Source: Verrucomicrobiota bacterium (GTDB lineage Bacteria > Verrucomicrobiota > Verrucomicrobiia > Limisphaerales > UBA1412). From it: a DNA stretch of 11,338 bases. Position 1 is the first letter of the stretch; each line of letters begins with the position of its first letter. Positions 1 through 7,073 of this stretch are shown piece after piece. The notes beneath the pieces are model-generated. The model did not search any database, was not told the origin of the DNA, and saw only the letters and a program-made list of their open reading frames with translations. The position numbers and the translations under genes were made by a program. The stretch covers positions 1 to 11,338 of the forward strand of contig JAFZAR010000286.1 in the NCBI GenBank assembly GCA_017557085.1. The letters run 5' to 3'.

Positions 1-1647
1 CGCGTCGCGGTGCATGTGCATGACTTCCATCATGGAGTCGATGTTGTCCTTCTTCAGAGGTTTTTTATCCGCGGAGAAGCGCGCGTCGGCAAAGCCGGGG
101 AACGGTCCCATGGATGCGGCGATTTTGGCCGACTGTTCATAGCAGGCACCGGTCATGATAGCCGTGACGGCACCGGCAAAAGCACGGCCTTCTTCGGAGT
201 CGTAGGGCAGACCGTAGCTCATCACGATGGAACCCAGATTGGCGTATCCCAGACCTAATGCACGGAAGATGTGAGAATTTTCGGCGATCTGCTTGGTGGG
301 ATAGCTGGAATTATCCACAACGATTTCCTGCGCCGTGATGAAGATGCGCACAGCCGCTTTGAAGCGCTCCACATCGAACTTGCCGTCCTTGTTTTTGAAC
401 TTCATCAGGTTTAGGGAAGCCAGATTGCAGGCGCTGTCATTGATAAAGAGATATTCCGAGCAGGGATTGCTGGAGCGGATCAGGTCGCTGCCTTTGCAGG
501 TGTGCCACTTTTGGATGGCGCTGTCGAACTGGATGCCGGGATCGCCGCAGATCCAGGTGCCTTCTGCGATCTTGTAGAGCAGATGCGCCGCGTCCTTCAC
601 TTCCAGAACACGGTCGCCTTTCACGCTGCGGGTTTCCCATTTCCTGCCTTCCACAGCGGCGGTCAGAAACTCGTCAGTGGCGCGCACGGAAAGGTTCTCA
701 TTCTGATACATAGCGCTGCCGTAAGCCGGACCGTTGAAGGAGCCGTCATACCCCTGCGCGATCAGTGCCCAGACCTTCTTTTCCTCGATCTGTTTGGCTT
801 CGATAAATTCTTCAATGTCGCCGTGCCAGTCGTAGAGCGTGTTCATCTTGGCCGCGCGGCGGGTCTTGCCGCCGGATTTGACCACATTGGCCACCTGGTC
901 ATAGACCTTGAGGAAGGACATCGGACCGCTGGGATGTCCGCCGCCGCTCAGTTTCTCTTTGCTGGAGCGGATGGGGGAGAGATCGGAACCGGTGCCGGAA
1001 CCGAATTTGAAGAGCATGGCCTCGTTTGTGGCCAGTCCCATGATGGACTCCATATTGTCTTCCACGGACTGGATGAAACAGGCGCTGCACTGCGGTCTTT
1101 CGTACTGTGTCTTGGCGCGCTTGAATCCTTTGGTGGGAAAATCATAAGCCCAGTTGCCCAGGGCGGAGTTTTTGCCCACGCCATACTGCTGATATAAGCC
1201 CACATTGAACCACACGGGAGAATTGAAAGCGCCGTACTGATTCACGCACAGCCAGGCCAGTTCATTGTAGAAGACTTCGCCGTCCGCCTTGGAGAAATAT
1301 TTATCCTTCACGCCCCAGTCCGCGATCGTGCGGCAGACACGGTGGATCATCTGACGGATGCTCTTTTCACGTTCATTGGTCTCTATATCTCCATAGAAAT
1401 ACTTGGAAACAACGACCTTAGTGGCAAGTTCAGACCAGAACTTGGGAACTTCTACTTTTTCCTGGCGGAAGAAGACATTGCCGGAATCATCATTGATTTC
1501 CGCGGTGCGGTAATCCCATTCGATCTCATCGAAAGGGCTTACTTTAGGTGTGCTGAATACGCGATCAATTTTGAGCATCTTCCCTGAGGGCTTGAATACA
1601 CGAGGACTCTTGGAAGCGCTCTTTGTTTGGGTCTTGGGCTTAGACAT
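1..1647 (-). CDS. nrdJ: Adenosylcobalamin-dependent (class II) ribonucleotide reductase, N-terminal 549 codons, cut by window edge
   Basis: Reduces ribonucleotides to deoxyribonucleotides for DNA synthesis in the cytoplasm, using adenosylcobalamin to make the thiyl radical, so it works with or without oxygen. Reading the minus strand from the ATG at 1647 gives an unbroken frame to base 1. Visible family marks are FNSPVWFNVGL (about 141-151), QCSACF (186-191, candidate substrate-site cysteine), FGSGTGSDLS (215-224), KSGGKTRRAAKM (257-268) and the active-site segment NPCSEY (394-399) with the conserved Asn, Cys and Glu. The first ~25 residues are a basic, low-complexity lead-in. The C-terminal part, including any redox-active cysteine pair, lies outside the window. 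No good Shine-Dalgarno site precedes the start. No cobalamin-riboswitch B12 box was seen in the leader. Class I or III enzymes are excluded by the overall motif set; class II assignment is from family knowledge. Confidence 0.93.
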   Translation of the reverse strand, partial: MSKPKTQTKSASKSPRVFKPSGKMLKIDRVFSTPKVSPFDEIEWDYRTAEINDDSGNVFFRQEKVEVPKFWSELATKVVVSKYFYGDIETNEREKSIRQMIHRVCRTIADWGVKDKYFSKADGEVFYNELAWLCVNQYGAFNSPVWFNVGLYQQYGVGKNSALGNWAYDFPTKGFKRAKTQYERPQCSACFIQSVEDNMESIMGLATNEAMLFKFGSGTGSDLSPIRSSKEKLSGGGHPSGPMSFLKVYDQVANVVKSGGKTRRAAKMNTLYDWHGDIEEFIEAKQIEEKKVWALIAQGYDGSFNGPAYGSAMYQNENLSVRATDEFLTAAVEGRKWETRSVKGDRVLEVKDAAHLLYKIAEGTWICGDPGIQFDSAIQKWHTCKGSDLIRSSNPCSEYLFINDSACNLASLNLMKFKNKDGKFDVERFKAAVRIFITAQEIVVDNSSYPTKQIAENSHIFRALGLGYANLGSIVMSYGLPYDSEEGRAFAGAVTAIMTGACYEQSAKIAASMGPFPGFADARFSADKKPLKKDNIDSMMEVMHMHRDA

Positions 1648-1706
1648 CTTTGAAAATGTAGTTTGTTTATTAATACAAAAGGTTTAGAACGAACAAATTA
1701 GTGTTT

Positions 1707-1729
1707 CTTTTGGAGAAAAAATCCAAAAG
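1707..1729 (-). other. Hairpin in nrdJ leader
   Basis: Perfect 8-bp inverted repeat, CTTTTGGA (1707-1714) and TCCAAAAG (1722-1729), around a 7-base A-rich loop, 60-82 bases upstream of the nrdJ start. If the candidate promoter is right it forms at the very 5' end of the nrdJ transcript. It is not followed by a T run in the leader direction, so it is not a terminator. Confidence 0.5.
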
Positions 1730-1730
1730 C

Positions 1731-1772
1731 AAGCATACTACAGGCAGTATTGCTGAACAAAAGCATACAACA
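1731..1772. repeat. 12-bp direct repeat spaced 30 bp, with imperfect hairpin, upstream of nrdJ
   Basis: AAGCATACTACA (1731-1742) and AAGCATACAACA (1761-1772) match at 11 of 12 bases and start exactly 30 bases apart, close to three helical turns. The first copy also forms one arm of an imperfect hairpin: AGCATACT (1732-1739) pairs with AGTATTGCT (1746-1754) with one bulged base. Paired sites at this spacing are typical of operators; the sequence does not match the NrdR box consensus. Confidence 0.5.
1732..1760 (-). promoter_or_regulatory. Candidate nrdJ promoter
   Basis: On the minus strand TTGTTC (1755-1760) and TATGCT (1732-1737) are separated by exactly 17 bases, about 85 bases upstream of the nrdJ ATG. 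The -35 match is only 3/6 and the -10 is 4/6, so this is tentative. The -10 lies inside the direct repeat and the imperfect hairpin reported separately. A second AT-rich candidate (TATTAA about 25 bases from the start codon) cannot be excluded. Confidence 0.3.
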
Positions 1773-1854
1773 ACATTCAGTAGATGCAAGGTGTTTTTAG
1801 ACGTAAAAAATATCTTCGGGCGCTAACCTATTCAAAGTGAAGGGAAGAGGGATA

Positions 1855-1892
1855 AAAAAATTTTTTCAGAAAAATTTAGTCTGGACTTTCTG
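1855..1892 (-). terminator. Possible weak terminator of the pyrB-M50 operon
   Basis: Directly after the M50 stop codon, reading the minus strand, CAGAAA (1887-1892) can pair with TTTCTG (1867-1872) across a 14-base loop, followed by an A6T7 tract (1854-1866). The stem is short and AU-rich, so termination would be weak. It is the only terminator-like structure between this operon and nrdJ. Confidence 0.3.
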
Positions 1893-1893
1893 T

Positions 1894-2559
1894 TCAGAAC
1901 CTCAACAGAAAAGTCATCACCTTGAGAGTATAGACAATCAGCTGAGTCAGAATGCGTTGAAGCGGTGTGAAGTTCAGCGCCAGGATGAGAATGATGATGC
2001 CATATCGGCTGAGCCACATATAGGTTTCCCATCCCATGCTGGTAAAGTTTTTCAGCAGATGGGATCCATCCAGAGGAGGGACAGGAACTAAGTTAAACCA
2101 AGCCAAAAGAATATTGATGAATGTCAGGTTTAGCAGAACGTGCATGAACTGCGCCAGAAAACTGCCGTTTTCGATTGGAATGAGAGACATCAGACGTATG
2201 ATTACCAGGATCGCGAATCCCAGCAGCAGATTGGAGACCGGACCGGCCAGTGAAACCAGATTGTCATCCCGGCGGTAGTTGCGGAAGTTGTTCGGGTTGA
2301 CTGGCACAGGACGTGCCCAGCCGATAATGAACCCGCTCAGCGCGGCTGCCGAGCTGCCCAGCAGCGGCAAAAAGATCATCAGCGCGGGAATGATGACCGT
2401 GCCCAGCATATCTATGTGAGCCAGAGGGTTCAGTGTCAGGCGTCCCAGCAGTTTGGCGGTACTGTCTCCGCAGCGTTGAGCCATCCAGGCATGAGCGCAT
2501 TCGTGGAAACTTAAAGAAATCAGAAAACAAAGATAAAGGATGATGCCGTCAACCAGCAT
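1894..2559 (-). CDS. Site-2-protease-type membrane zinc metallopeptidase (family M50)
   Basis: Polytopic membrane protein of 221 residues that would cut substrates within the membrane. The zinc motif HECAH is at residues 19-23 in the first helix, and the third metal-ligand region is NLVPVPPLDGSH (about 157-168), the usual NxxPxPPLDG signature. NPLAHIDMLGT (45-55) and AGPVSNLLL (around 105) are also typical of the short M50 group, which lacks the PDZ domain found in RseP. Five or six hydrophobic segments are visible. The start at 2559 lies 15 bases after the pyrB stop, so it is probably the last gene of that operon, with no obvious Shine-Dalgarno site of its own. The natural substrate cannot be told from sequence; linkage to pyrB does not by itself imply a role in pyrimidine synthesis. 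Confidence 0.9.
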   Translation of the reverse strand: MLVDGIILYLCFLISLSFHECAHAWMAQRCGDSTAKLLGRLTLNPLAHIDMLGTVIIPALMIFLPLLGSSAAALSGFIIGWARPVPVNPNNFRNYRRDDNLVSLAGPVSNLLLGFAILVIIRLMSLIPIENGSFLAQFMHVLLNLTFINILLAWFNLVPVPPLDGSHLLKNFTSMGWETYMWLSRYGIIILILALNFTPLQRILTQLIVYTLKVMTFLLRF

Positions 2560-2574
2560 AGATCAATGGGACTG

Positions 2575-3537
2575 TCAGTGTTGAATGTAGGGTTCTAAAT
2601 TCTTTTCCAGATCATCGGGGGAATTTCCCGTTACTAAATAGAGTGCCGCCATGCGGACGGCCAGACCGTTGGTGACCTGGTGCAGAACCACAGAACGCTC
2701 ACAGTCGGCAATATCGCTGTCGATCTCCACACCGCGGTTGATAGGACCCGGATGCATGATGATGGCGTTCGGTTTCATCAGCTTGACCCGTTCCTTGGTC
2801 AGACCGAAGAAAGCAGTGTATTCGCCCAAACTGGGGAAAGCGGATTTGCGCTGGCGTTCGTGCTGGATGCGCAGCAGATTGACAAAGTCCGCGTCACCGA
2901 TAGCGTCTTCGATGTGATGTGTCACCCTGCAGCCCATTTTCTCGAAGTTCTTGGGAACCAGTGTCGGCGGACCGCACAGGGTCACTTTCGCACCCATCTT
3001 GTTGAGCAGCCAGATGTTGGAGCGTGCCACACGGCTGTAGAGGATGTCGCCCAGGATCGTTACATGGGCACCTTCCAGGGTGCCGCGTTTCTCAATCATG
3101 GTGAACGCATCCAGAAATGCCTGAGTGGGATGAGCATGAGCACCATCTCCGCCGTTGACCACCGAGGAGCGGACCCGTTCCGCCACGAATTGCGGAGCAC
3201 CCGACGCGCTGTGACGAATGATCAGGACATCCGCCTGCAGCGATTCCAGATTCCGGACGGTATCTTTCAGGGTCTCGCCCTTTTTCAGGGAGGAACCTTC
3301 CGCCGAAAGATTGACAACCGTTGCACCTAAGTGTTTGGCGGCCAGCTCGAAACTGGTTCGAGTCCGGGTCGAGGGTTCCACAAAAAAATTGATGACGGTG
3401 TACCCCTGCAGGAACGGGGCATGTTTCCGGGGAGAGAGGCAGACTTGTTTGAATTGCCGGGCGCAGGCCAGAAGGGTTCTTATTTCTTCCGCGCTCAGGC
3501 TTTCGATATCAATCAAATCTTTTCGGGTCCAGTTCAT
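2575..3537 (-). CDS. pyrB: Aspartate carbamoyltransferase, catalytic chain
   Basis: Catalyses the committed step of pyrimidine synthesis, carbamoyl phosphate plus L-aspartate to N-carbamoyl-L-aspartate, in the cytoplasm. The protein has 320 residues, near the normal length of the catalytic chain. The carbamoyl-phosphate loop STRTRTS is at 56-62, the catalytic Lys region is SSLKKGET (82-89), GDGAHAHPTQ is at 130-139, and HPGPINRGVEID lies near residue 265. A domain-linking GDILYSRVARSN segment precedes the aspartate-binding half. The start gives MNWTRKDLIDIESLS, the normal beginning of this family. It follows the 78-aa gene by 27 bases and precedes the M50 gene by 15, consistent with one transcript. 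No regulatory chain (pyrI) or dihydroorotase gene is adjacent, so any allosteric control is not visible here. No Shine-Dalgarno site is evident. Confidence 0.96.
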   Translation of the reverse strand: MNWTRKDLIDIESLSAEEIRTLLACARQFKQVCLSPRKHAPFLQGYTVINFFVEPSTRTRTSFELAAKHLGATVVNLSAEGSSLKKGETLKDTVRNLESLQADVLIIRHSASGAPQFVAERVRSSVVNGGDGAHAHPTQAFLDAFTMIEKRGTLEGAHVTILGDILYSRVARSNIWLLNKMGAKVTLCGPPTLVPKNFEKMGCRVTHHIEDAIGDADFVNLLRIQHERQRKSAFPSLGEYTAFFGLTKERVKLMKPNAIIMHPGPINRGVEIDSDIADCERSVVLHQVTNGLAVRMAALYLVTGNSPDDLEKNLEPYIQH

Positions 3538-3564
3538 CTATGCCAAGTGGTTTAAAGTAAAGAA

Positions 3565-3801
3565 TTAAGCTTTTTTGGATTTTCGTCCCTTCATCCATTT
3601 GGAACGATGTTTGAGACGCCAGTCGATCAGGGCTCGTTCAAACCCGATATCATAGCCGACCCGTTCAGACTCCAGCCACTTGTGGCGCAGGATCTCTTCG
3701 CGTTCCGCCTGGAATTCTTTAAAGAGCTTGGAATCCTGGAGGTTCAGGCCGCTGGGAGCCGCGGATTCCGTCATATCGGCATTTTCTAACTGTGATAACA
3801 T
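3565..3801 (-). CDS. Small charged protein of unknown function (78 aa) upstream of pyrB
   Basis: I do not recognise this gene with confidence. The C-terminal half carries a striking conserved-looking pattern, HKWLESERVGYDIGFE followed by ALIDW and HRSKWMKGR, and ends in a basic tail (KGRKSKKA). The W-SE-G-DIG-E pattern faintly recalls the C-terminal segment of DUF4032-type proteins and small uncharacterised proteins of several phyla; that is memory, not a search. I chose the ATG at 3801 because AAAGGTG sits five bases or so upstream. A longer frame from a TTG at 3873 would add 24 residues, including three cysteines spaced CxxCxxC, but has no good ribosome site. It lies 27 bases upstream of pyrB on the same strand, so cotranscription is likely. 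No membrane segment or signal peptide. Confidence 0.65.
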   Translation of the reverse strand: MLSQLENADMTESAAPSGLNLQDSKLFKEFQAEREEILRHKWLESERVGYDIGFERALIDWRLKHRSKWMKGRKSKKA

Positions 3802-3971
3802 AAACACCTTTGCTTGGCGGCGATACTGCCGCTGCAGCTCCCAGCATTCTACACAGCCCTGACAAGAATTCAATCTTTAAAAAATCATCTTTAAAAGAGA
3901 CTTTATCACAAATAGATAAGTAAGATATGGAATTGTCGTTTTAATGAAAAATGAGAGAAATATGGTGTTCA

Positions 3972-4001
3972 TTGCGTTTTTCTTAGTAAACAATCTATGC
4001 T
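3972..4001 (+). promoter_or_regulatory. Candidate promoter of the membrane protein-lpxA-DUF971 operon
   Basis: TTGCGT (3972-3977) and TATGCT (3996-4001) are 18 bases apart and would start transcription near 4008, giving a short leader with an AAGG ribosome site (4027-4030). A perfect TTGACA at 4008-4013 is also present, but its -10 would overlap the ATG at 4035, which would force use of the downstream ATG at 4047. The two options cannot be separated by eye. Confidence 0.35.
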
Positions 4002-4034
4002 TCAACATTGACAAAAGCAGACGGTTAAGGTTCA

Positions 4035-5009
4035 ATGAGCGTGACGATGGAGTCGCGCGGAGATACGGTTCCTCAAGGAAAATCGGAAATAGCGTTCCTG
4101 CCGTTTACTTTTGGTGGGATCGCGCATTTTGGTTATGCTCGGAAGGCCTTTCTTTTTACGGTGGAACTGGTCATCGCTCTGTTTTGTTCGCTTTCCATCC
4201 TCTGGTTTGTCTGTGATGCTTATTTCCCCATTGTGGGGCAGGCGATAGATTCTCTGCCGGAGGAGGAGGTCAGCATTACCAATAACCGCCTGGTGTGGGA
4301 TGAACGCGACGGCGTGCTGGCTCAGTCGTCCAAGCTGGCTATCTCGATCAATGCTTACGGCGGTCCTAAGCAGCTGACCGACTCGGATCTGACCCTGGAG
4401 CTGGCGATGCGTTCCTTCAAGCTGCATTGCATCAACGGCTACTACACGGAGATTCCTTATCAGATAGACCGTTTCCCTCTGAATCGCCAGCGGGTCACCT
4501 CCTGGTGGAAAGCCTGGATGGGCCCCTTGATTTTTTGGATCATTTTTATTTCTTTTTGTTCTTTGGTTTTTGTTTGGCAGATCTTGTCTTTCCTCTATAT
4601 GTTCGGGGTCAAGATCATTGCATGGGCGGCCCGCCGTCAGGTGGAGTGGACCGGGGCATATATGCTTTCGGGTGCGTCACTGATGCCGGGTGCACTGCTG
4701 ATGACAGCGGGCATTTTCTGCTACAGCATCGGCTGTATCAGCCTGGAAGGCTTGGGGATCATTGCCGCGGCTCATATCGGACTGGCATGGATCTTCCTGC
4801 TGATCTCCTCGCTGCTGCTGCCCAAAGCACCCAAACCGGTTCCGGTCTTTAAACAGTCTCAGCCGCGGGATAATTTTGAGAGCCCTGCCGCTGTGCGGGA
4901 ACCGGAAGAAAGCCCTGTGTCTGTCGATCGGAACAATCCTTTTTCCGGTCAGAAACCGGCCAAAAAGTCTTCCTTTTTCGGAAGAAATAAACAAAACCCT
5001 TTTAGCTGA
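4035..5009 (+). CDS. Unrecognised four-helix membrane protein with a proline-rich, NPFS-containing tail
   Basis: Integral membrane protein of 324 residues with no function I can name. Hydrophobic segments are at about 38-60, 163-190, 207-235 and 238-262. The stretch 61-162 between the first two is polar and probably extracytoplasmic. It includes the phrase SLPEEEVSITNNRLVW, which loosely resembles DUF1189 membrane proteins (weak, from memory). The C-terminal 62 residues are a polar, Pro/Lys-rich tail with two copies of NPFS, at 301-304 and as the last four residues, 321-324. ATG 4035 has AAGG five bases upstream; ATG 4047 is an alternative start. It precedes lpxA by 31 bases on the same strand, so a role at the envelope is a reasonable guess from context only. 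Confidence 0.8.
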   Translation: MSVTMESRGDTVPQGKSEIAFLPFTFGGIAHFGYARKAFLFTVELVIALFCSLSILWFVCDAYFPIVGQAIDSLPEEEVSITNNRLVWDERDGVLAQSSKLAISINAYGGPKQLTDSDLTLELAMRSFKLHCINGYYTEIPYQIDRFPLNRQRVTSWWKAWMGPLIFWIIFISFCSLVFVWQILSFLYMFGVKIIAWAARRQVEWTGAYMLSGASLMPGALLMTAGIFCYSIGCISLEGLGIIAAAHIGLAWIFLLISSLLLPKAPKPVPVFKQSQPRDNFESPAAVREPEESPVSVDRNNPFSGQKPAKKSSFFGRNKQNPFS

Positions 5010-5040
5010 AAAGCATAAATTAACCAGATAAATACGATAT

Positions 5041-5850
5041 ATGATTCATCCTACAGCGATCGTTCATCCTAACGCCAAGATCCATCCCACGGTTGAAGTG
5101 GGCGCCTTTGCCGTTATTGATGAATTTGTGCAACTGGGAGCCGGGTGCAAAGTGGATCACCACTGCTGCATCACGGGACATACTACCGCGGGCGAGAAAA
5201 ACTATTTCGGCATCGGTGCCGTGATCGGCGCGGAGCCGCAGGACCTGAAGTACTCCGGTGGCCCCACTCGTTTGCGTATCGGCAACGGGAACACCTTTCG
5301 CGAAATGGTCACGCTCCACTGCTCCAACAATCTGGATGAAGATACCGTTATCGGCGACAACTGTCTGCTGATGGCCAATGTCCATATCGCGCACAATTCA
5401 GTTTTGGGCAATAATATCATTCTGGCCAATTCGGCTTTGGTTGGCGGCCATGTTCATATTGGTAACCGTGCCGTGCTTTCCGGCAATACGGCTGTCCATC
5501 AGTTTGTCCGTATTGGCGATTTGGGTATGCTCCAGGGTGTATCCGCCGTCAGCGCGGATATCCCTCCCTATACCATCGCTTATGACAAGAATCTGCTGGC
5601 CGGGCTGAATATCGTGGGACTGCGCCGTGCGGGCATCAGCTCCGAAGTCCGTCTGGAGATCAAGCGCGCCTATCATATCCTTTTCTGCTCCGGGCTGAAA
5701 CGGGCGGATGCGATCGAACAGGCACGTCAGGCGGTCCACTCTGCCGAGGCGCTGAAGCTGGTCGAGTTTGTGCAGACAGCCACTCGTCCTATTTGTATGC
5801 CCAGAATATCCCGCCGGGCCAACCTGGGCGGTGAACAAACCTCGGAATAG
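5041..5850 (+). CDS. lpxA: Acyl-ACP--UDP-N-acetylglucosamine O-acyltransferase
   Basis: First enzyme of lipid A synthesis: transfers a 3-hydroxyacyl chain from acyl carrier protein to the 3-OH of UDP-GlcNAc in the cytoplasm. At 269 residues it has the normal family length. Residues 1-170 show the left-handed beta-helix hexapeptide repeats beginning MIHPTAIVHP. PQDLKY (66-71) holds the conserved Asp, HIAH (115-118) ends in the catalytic His (H118, E. coli H125), and HQF (153-155) matches E. coli H160. A helical C-terminal part follows LRRAGISSE. The position equivalent to the E. coli acyl-chain ruler G173 is Gly166, which suggests a chain of about C14. It sits outside the usual lpxD-fabZ-lpxA-lpxB cluster, 31 bases after the membrane-protein gene and 7 before the DUF971 gene. 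No Shine-Dalgarno site is seen. Confidence 0.95.
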   Translation: MIHPTAIVHPNAKIHPTVEVGAFAVIDEFVQLGAGCKVDHHCCITGHTTAGEKNYFGIGAVIGAEPQDLKYSGGPTRLRIGNGNTFREMVTLHCSNNLDEDTVIGDNCLLMANVHIAHNSVLGNNIILANSALVGGHVHIGNRAVLSGNTAVHQFVRIGDLGMLQGVSAVSADIPPYTIAYDKNLLAGLNIVGLRRAGISSEVRLEIKRAYHILFCSGLKRADAIEQARQAVHSAEALKLVEFVQTATRPICMPRISRRANLGGEQTSE

Positions 5851-5857
5851 CCTGTCC

Positions 5858-6154
5858 ATGGTCACTCCTGTTCGTTCCGATATCATTGGCGGGGAGCTGG
5901 CGCTCTGCTGGAGCGACGGATCAGAGCAGTTCATCCCGCTCAAAAAACTGCGTGAAGAATGCCCCTGTGCCTGGTGCAAGGGCGAGCCCGATGTGGCGGG
6001 ACCGGCTCACGCCTTGCCGGAACGTCCGCCGTTTACCCCGGAATCCTTTCAGCTGAAAGTCATGGAACCGATTGGCGGCTATGGACTGCGCCTGACCTGG
6101 GGTGACGGCCACTCCGCCGGCATCTACAGCTACGACTACCTCCGCAGTCTGTAA
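5858..6154 (+). CDS. DUF971 family protein (GBBH-like N-terminal domain)
   Basis: Small stand-alone protein of 98 residues matching the DUF971 pattern: LCWSDGSEQFIPLKKLREECPCAWCKGE (described by position: Trp18, Asp20, Leu31-Arg32, then Cys35, Cys37 and Cys40), and a C-terminal GYGLRLTWGDGHSAGIYSYDYLR segment with His near 84 and the GIY-YLR ending. In other proteins this domain is the N-terminal part of gamma-butyrobetaine hydroxylase or is fused to Mrp/ApbC iron-sulfur carriers; the stand-alone form has no settled function. The ATG at 5858 is chosen because the domain starts there and it lies 7 bases after the lpxA stop; a longer frame from 5768 would overlap lpxA by more than 80 bases and adds a sequence unlike the family. 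It is the last gene before the terminator. Confidence 0.88.
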   Translation: MVTPVRSDIIGGELALCWSDGSEQFIPLKKLREECPCAWCKGEPDVAGPAHALPERPPFTPESFQLKVMEPIGGYGLRLTWGDGHSAGIYSYDYLRSL

Positions 6155-6182
6155 ACATTTTAATTAAAATCAAATATTTCGC

Positions 6183-6213
6183 AGAAACGACCAATTTGGC
6201 CGTTTCTTTTTTT
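6183..6213 (+). terminator. Intrinsic terminator after the lpxA operon
   Basis: AGAAACG (6183-6189) pairs with CGTTTCT (6201-6207), with a further CCA/TGG step after one mismatch and a 3-base loop, followed by T7 (6207-6213). The T run overlaps the stop codon of the convergent permease gene. On the minus strand the hairpin has no T run behind it, so it mainly serves the plus strand. Confidence 0.85.
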
Positions 6214-7018
6214 AAAACCAACGCCAGAAGTGGGAGTGCCAGACCAGGTCCGCTCCGGCCAGTGCGGTCAGGATGTAGATGATGTGGACGAACTGTGCTT
6301 CGGAGAATTTGCGGTTCAGCCAGATGCCGGCCCAGACACCCAGCGGTACCAGCGGGAAGCAGTAGAGGCCGATCGTCAGAGTTTCCAGCGTGATGATGGA
6401 GTGTGGAGCGAAGATGGGCAGGTTGATCATAGTCTGGTCAATACAGAAGAAGGGCATCTTGAACGCGTTGATGAATGTGAAAATAAAGATCGTTGTCCCC
6501 ATATAGACTTCTTTGGTCATCTTTTGCGGCAGGAGGAACATCGTCACGACCGGCCCGGCTCCGTGGGCAAAGGTGGAGGTCAGTCCGGCAACGATGCCGT
6601 AGGGGATGCCTGTTTTATAAGAGGGGATGAATGCTTTGGCGTGTTTGGTGATATACTCGCGGCCTATCTGGAACGCGACAAAGGAAATCGCCAGCAGACC
6701 GATGATCAGGTTCAGGTGATCCGCCGTAAAGCGCCCGAAAAGCTGTGCTCCGATGATCACGCCGACGATGATGCCCGGCAGCAGAAACCAGAAGTTTTTG
6801 ATCTGCCACTTCTTCCAGTAGGCGTACATGCTGAAGATATCCCCCGCGCAGAGCAGCGGCAGCAGGATGCCGATAGCCTTGGGGCCGAACGCGACCACAC
6901 AGATGGGCGTGACCATCATGCCCAGTCCGCCGCCGAATCCCGCTTTGGAAAGTCCAATGAAAAAACTGCCCAGTCCCGCCAGCAAATAGGGCAGGTATGA
7001 ATGCAATGTATCCCACAT
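6212..7018 (-). CDS. TauE/SafE family (DUF81) membrane permease
   Basis: Polytopic membrane protein of 268 residues with about eight hydrophobic segments. The family signature is clear at the N-terminal repeat, GLSKAGFGGGLGMMVTP (22-38), and its counterpart in the second half, GLTSTFAHGAGPVVTMFLLP (about 145-164). Members export sulfite, sulfoacetate or related organosulfur anions, but many are of unknown substrate, so the cargo is not assigned. The ATG at 7018 starts just before the first helix. Upstream, 57-120 bases away, lies the palindrome cluster and a perfect minus-strand TATAAT. It is transcribed away from the two small heat-shock genes and ends against the lpxA operon terminator. Confidence 0.9.
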   Translation of the reverse strand: MWDTLHSYLPYLLAGLGSFFIGLSKAGFGGGLGMMVTPICVVAFGPKAIGILLPLLCAGDIFSMYAYWKKWQIKNFWFLLPGIIVGVIIGAQLFGRFTADHLNLIIGLLAISFVAFQIGREYITKHAKAFIPSYKTGIPYGIVAGLTSTFAHGAGPVVTMFLLPQKMTKEVYMGTTIFIFTFINAFKMPFFCIDQTMINLPIFAPHSIITLETLTIGLYCFPLVPLGVWAGIWLNRKFSEAQFVHIIYILTALAGADLVWHSHFWRWF

Positions 7019-7073
7019 ACGCCGTCCGCATCATCTACGGAAGCGGGACAAAAGAACAGAAAAAAGTTCAGAT

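Noticed and set aside
502..1197. Long plus-strand open frame (231 codons)
   Set aside because: It is antisense to nrdJ, which has unmistakable family motifs; the translated frame has no recognisable features.
1648..1893. Cobalamin riboswitch in front of the B12-dependent reductase
   Set aside because: No B12-box-like sequence and too little room for the conserved fold; only simple hairpins are present.
2680..3330. Plus-strand open frame of 216 codons
   Set aside because: Antisense shadow of pyrB.
4935..5006. NPF motifs as mimics of eukaryotic EH-domain ligands
   Set aside because: The tail should be cytoplasmic in a bacterium and nothing else suggests an effector; kept only as a tail-motif observation.
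5768..5857. Upstream extension of the DUF971 gene
   Set aside because: It would overlap lpxA deeply and adds residues unlike the family; the ATG at 5858 gives a normal domain start.
5398..5979. Minus-strand open frame of 193 codons
   Set aside because: Spans lpxA and the DUF971 gene in antisense; no family resemblance.
6230..7000. Plus-strand open frame of 256 codons
   Set aside because: Antisense to the TauE/SafE permease. Its Asp/Gln/His-rich composition is what the complement of a membrane protein gene gives.
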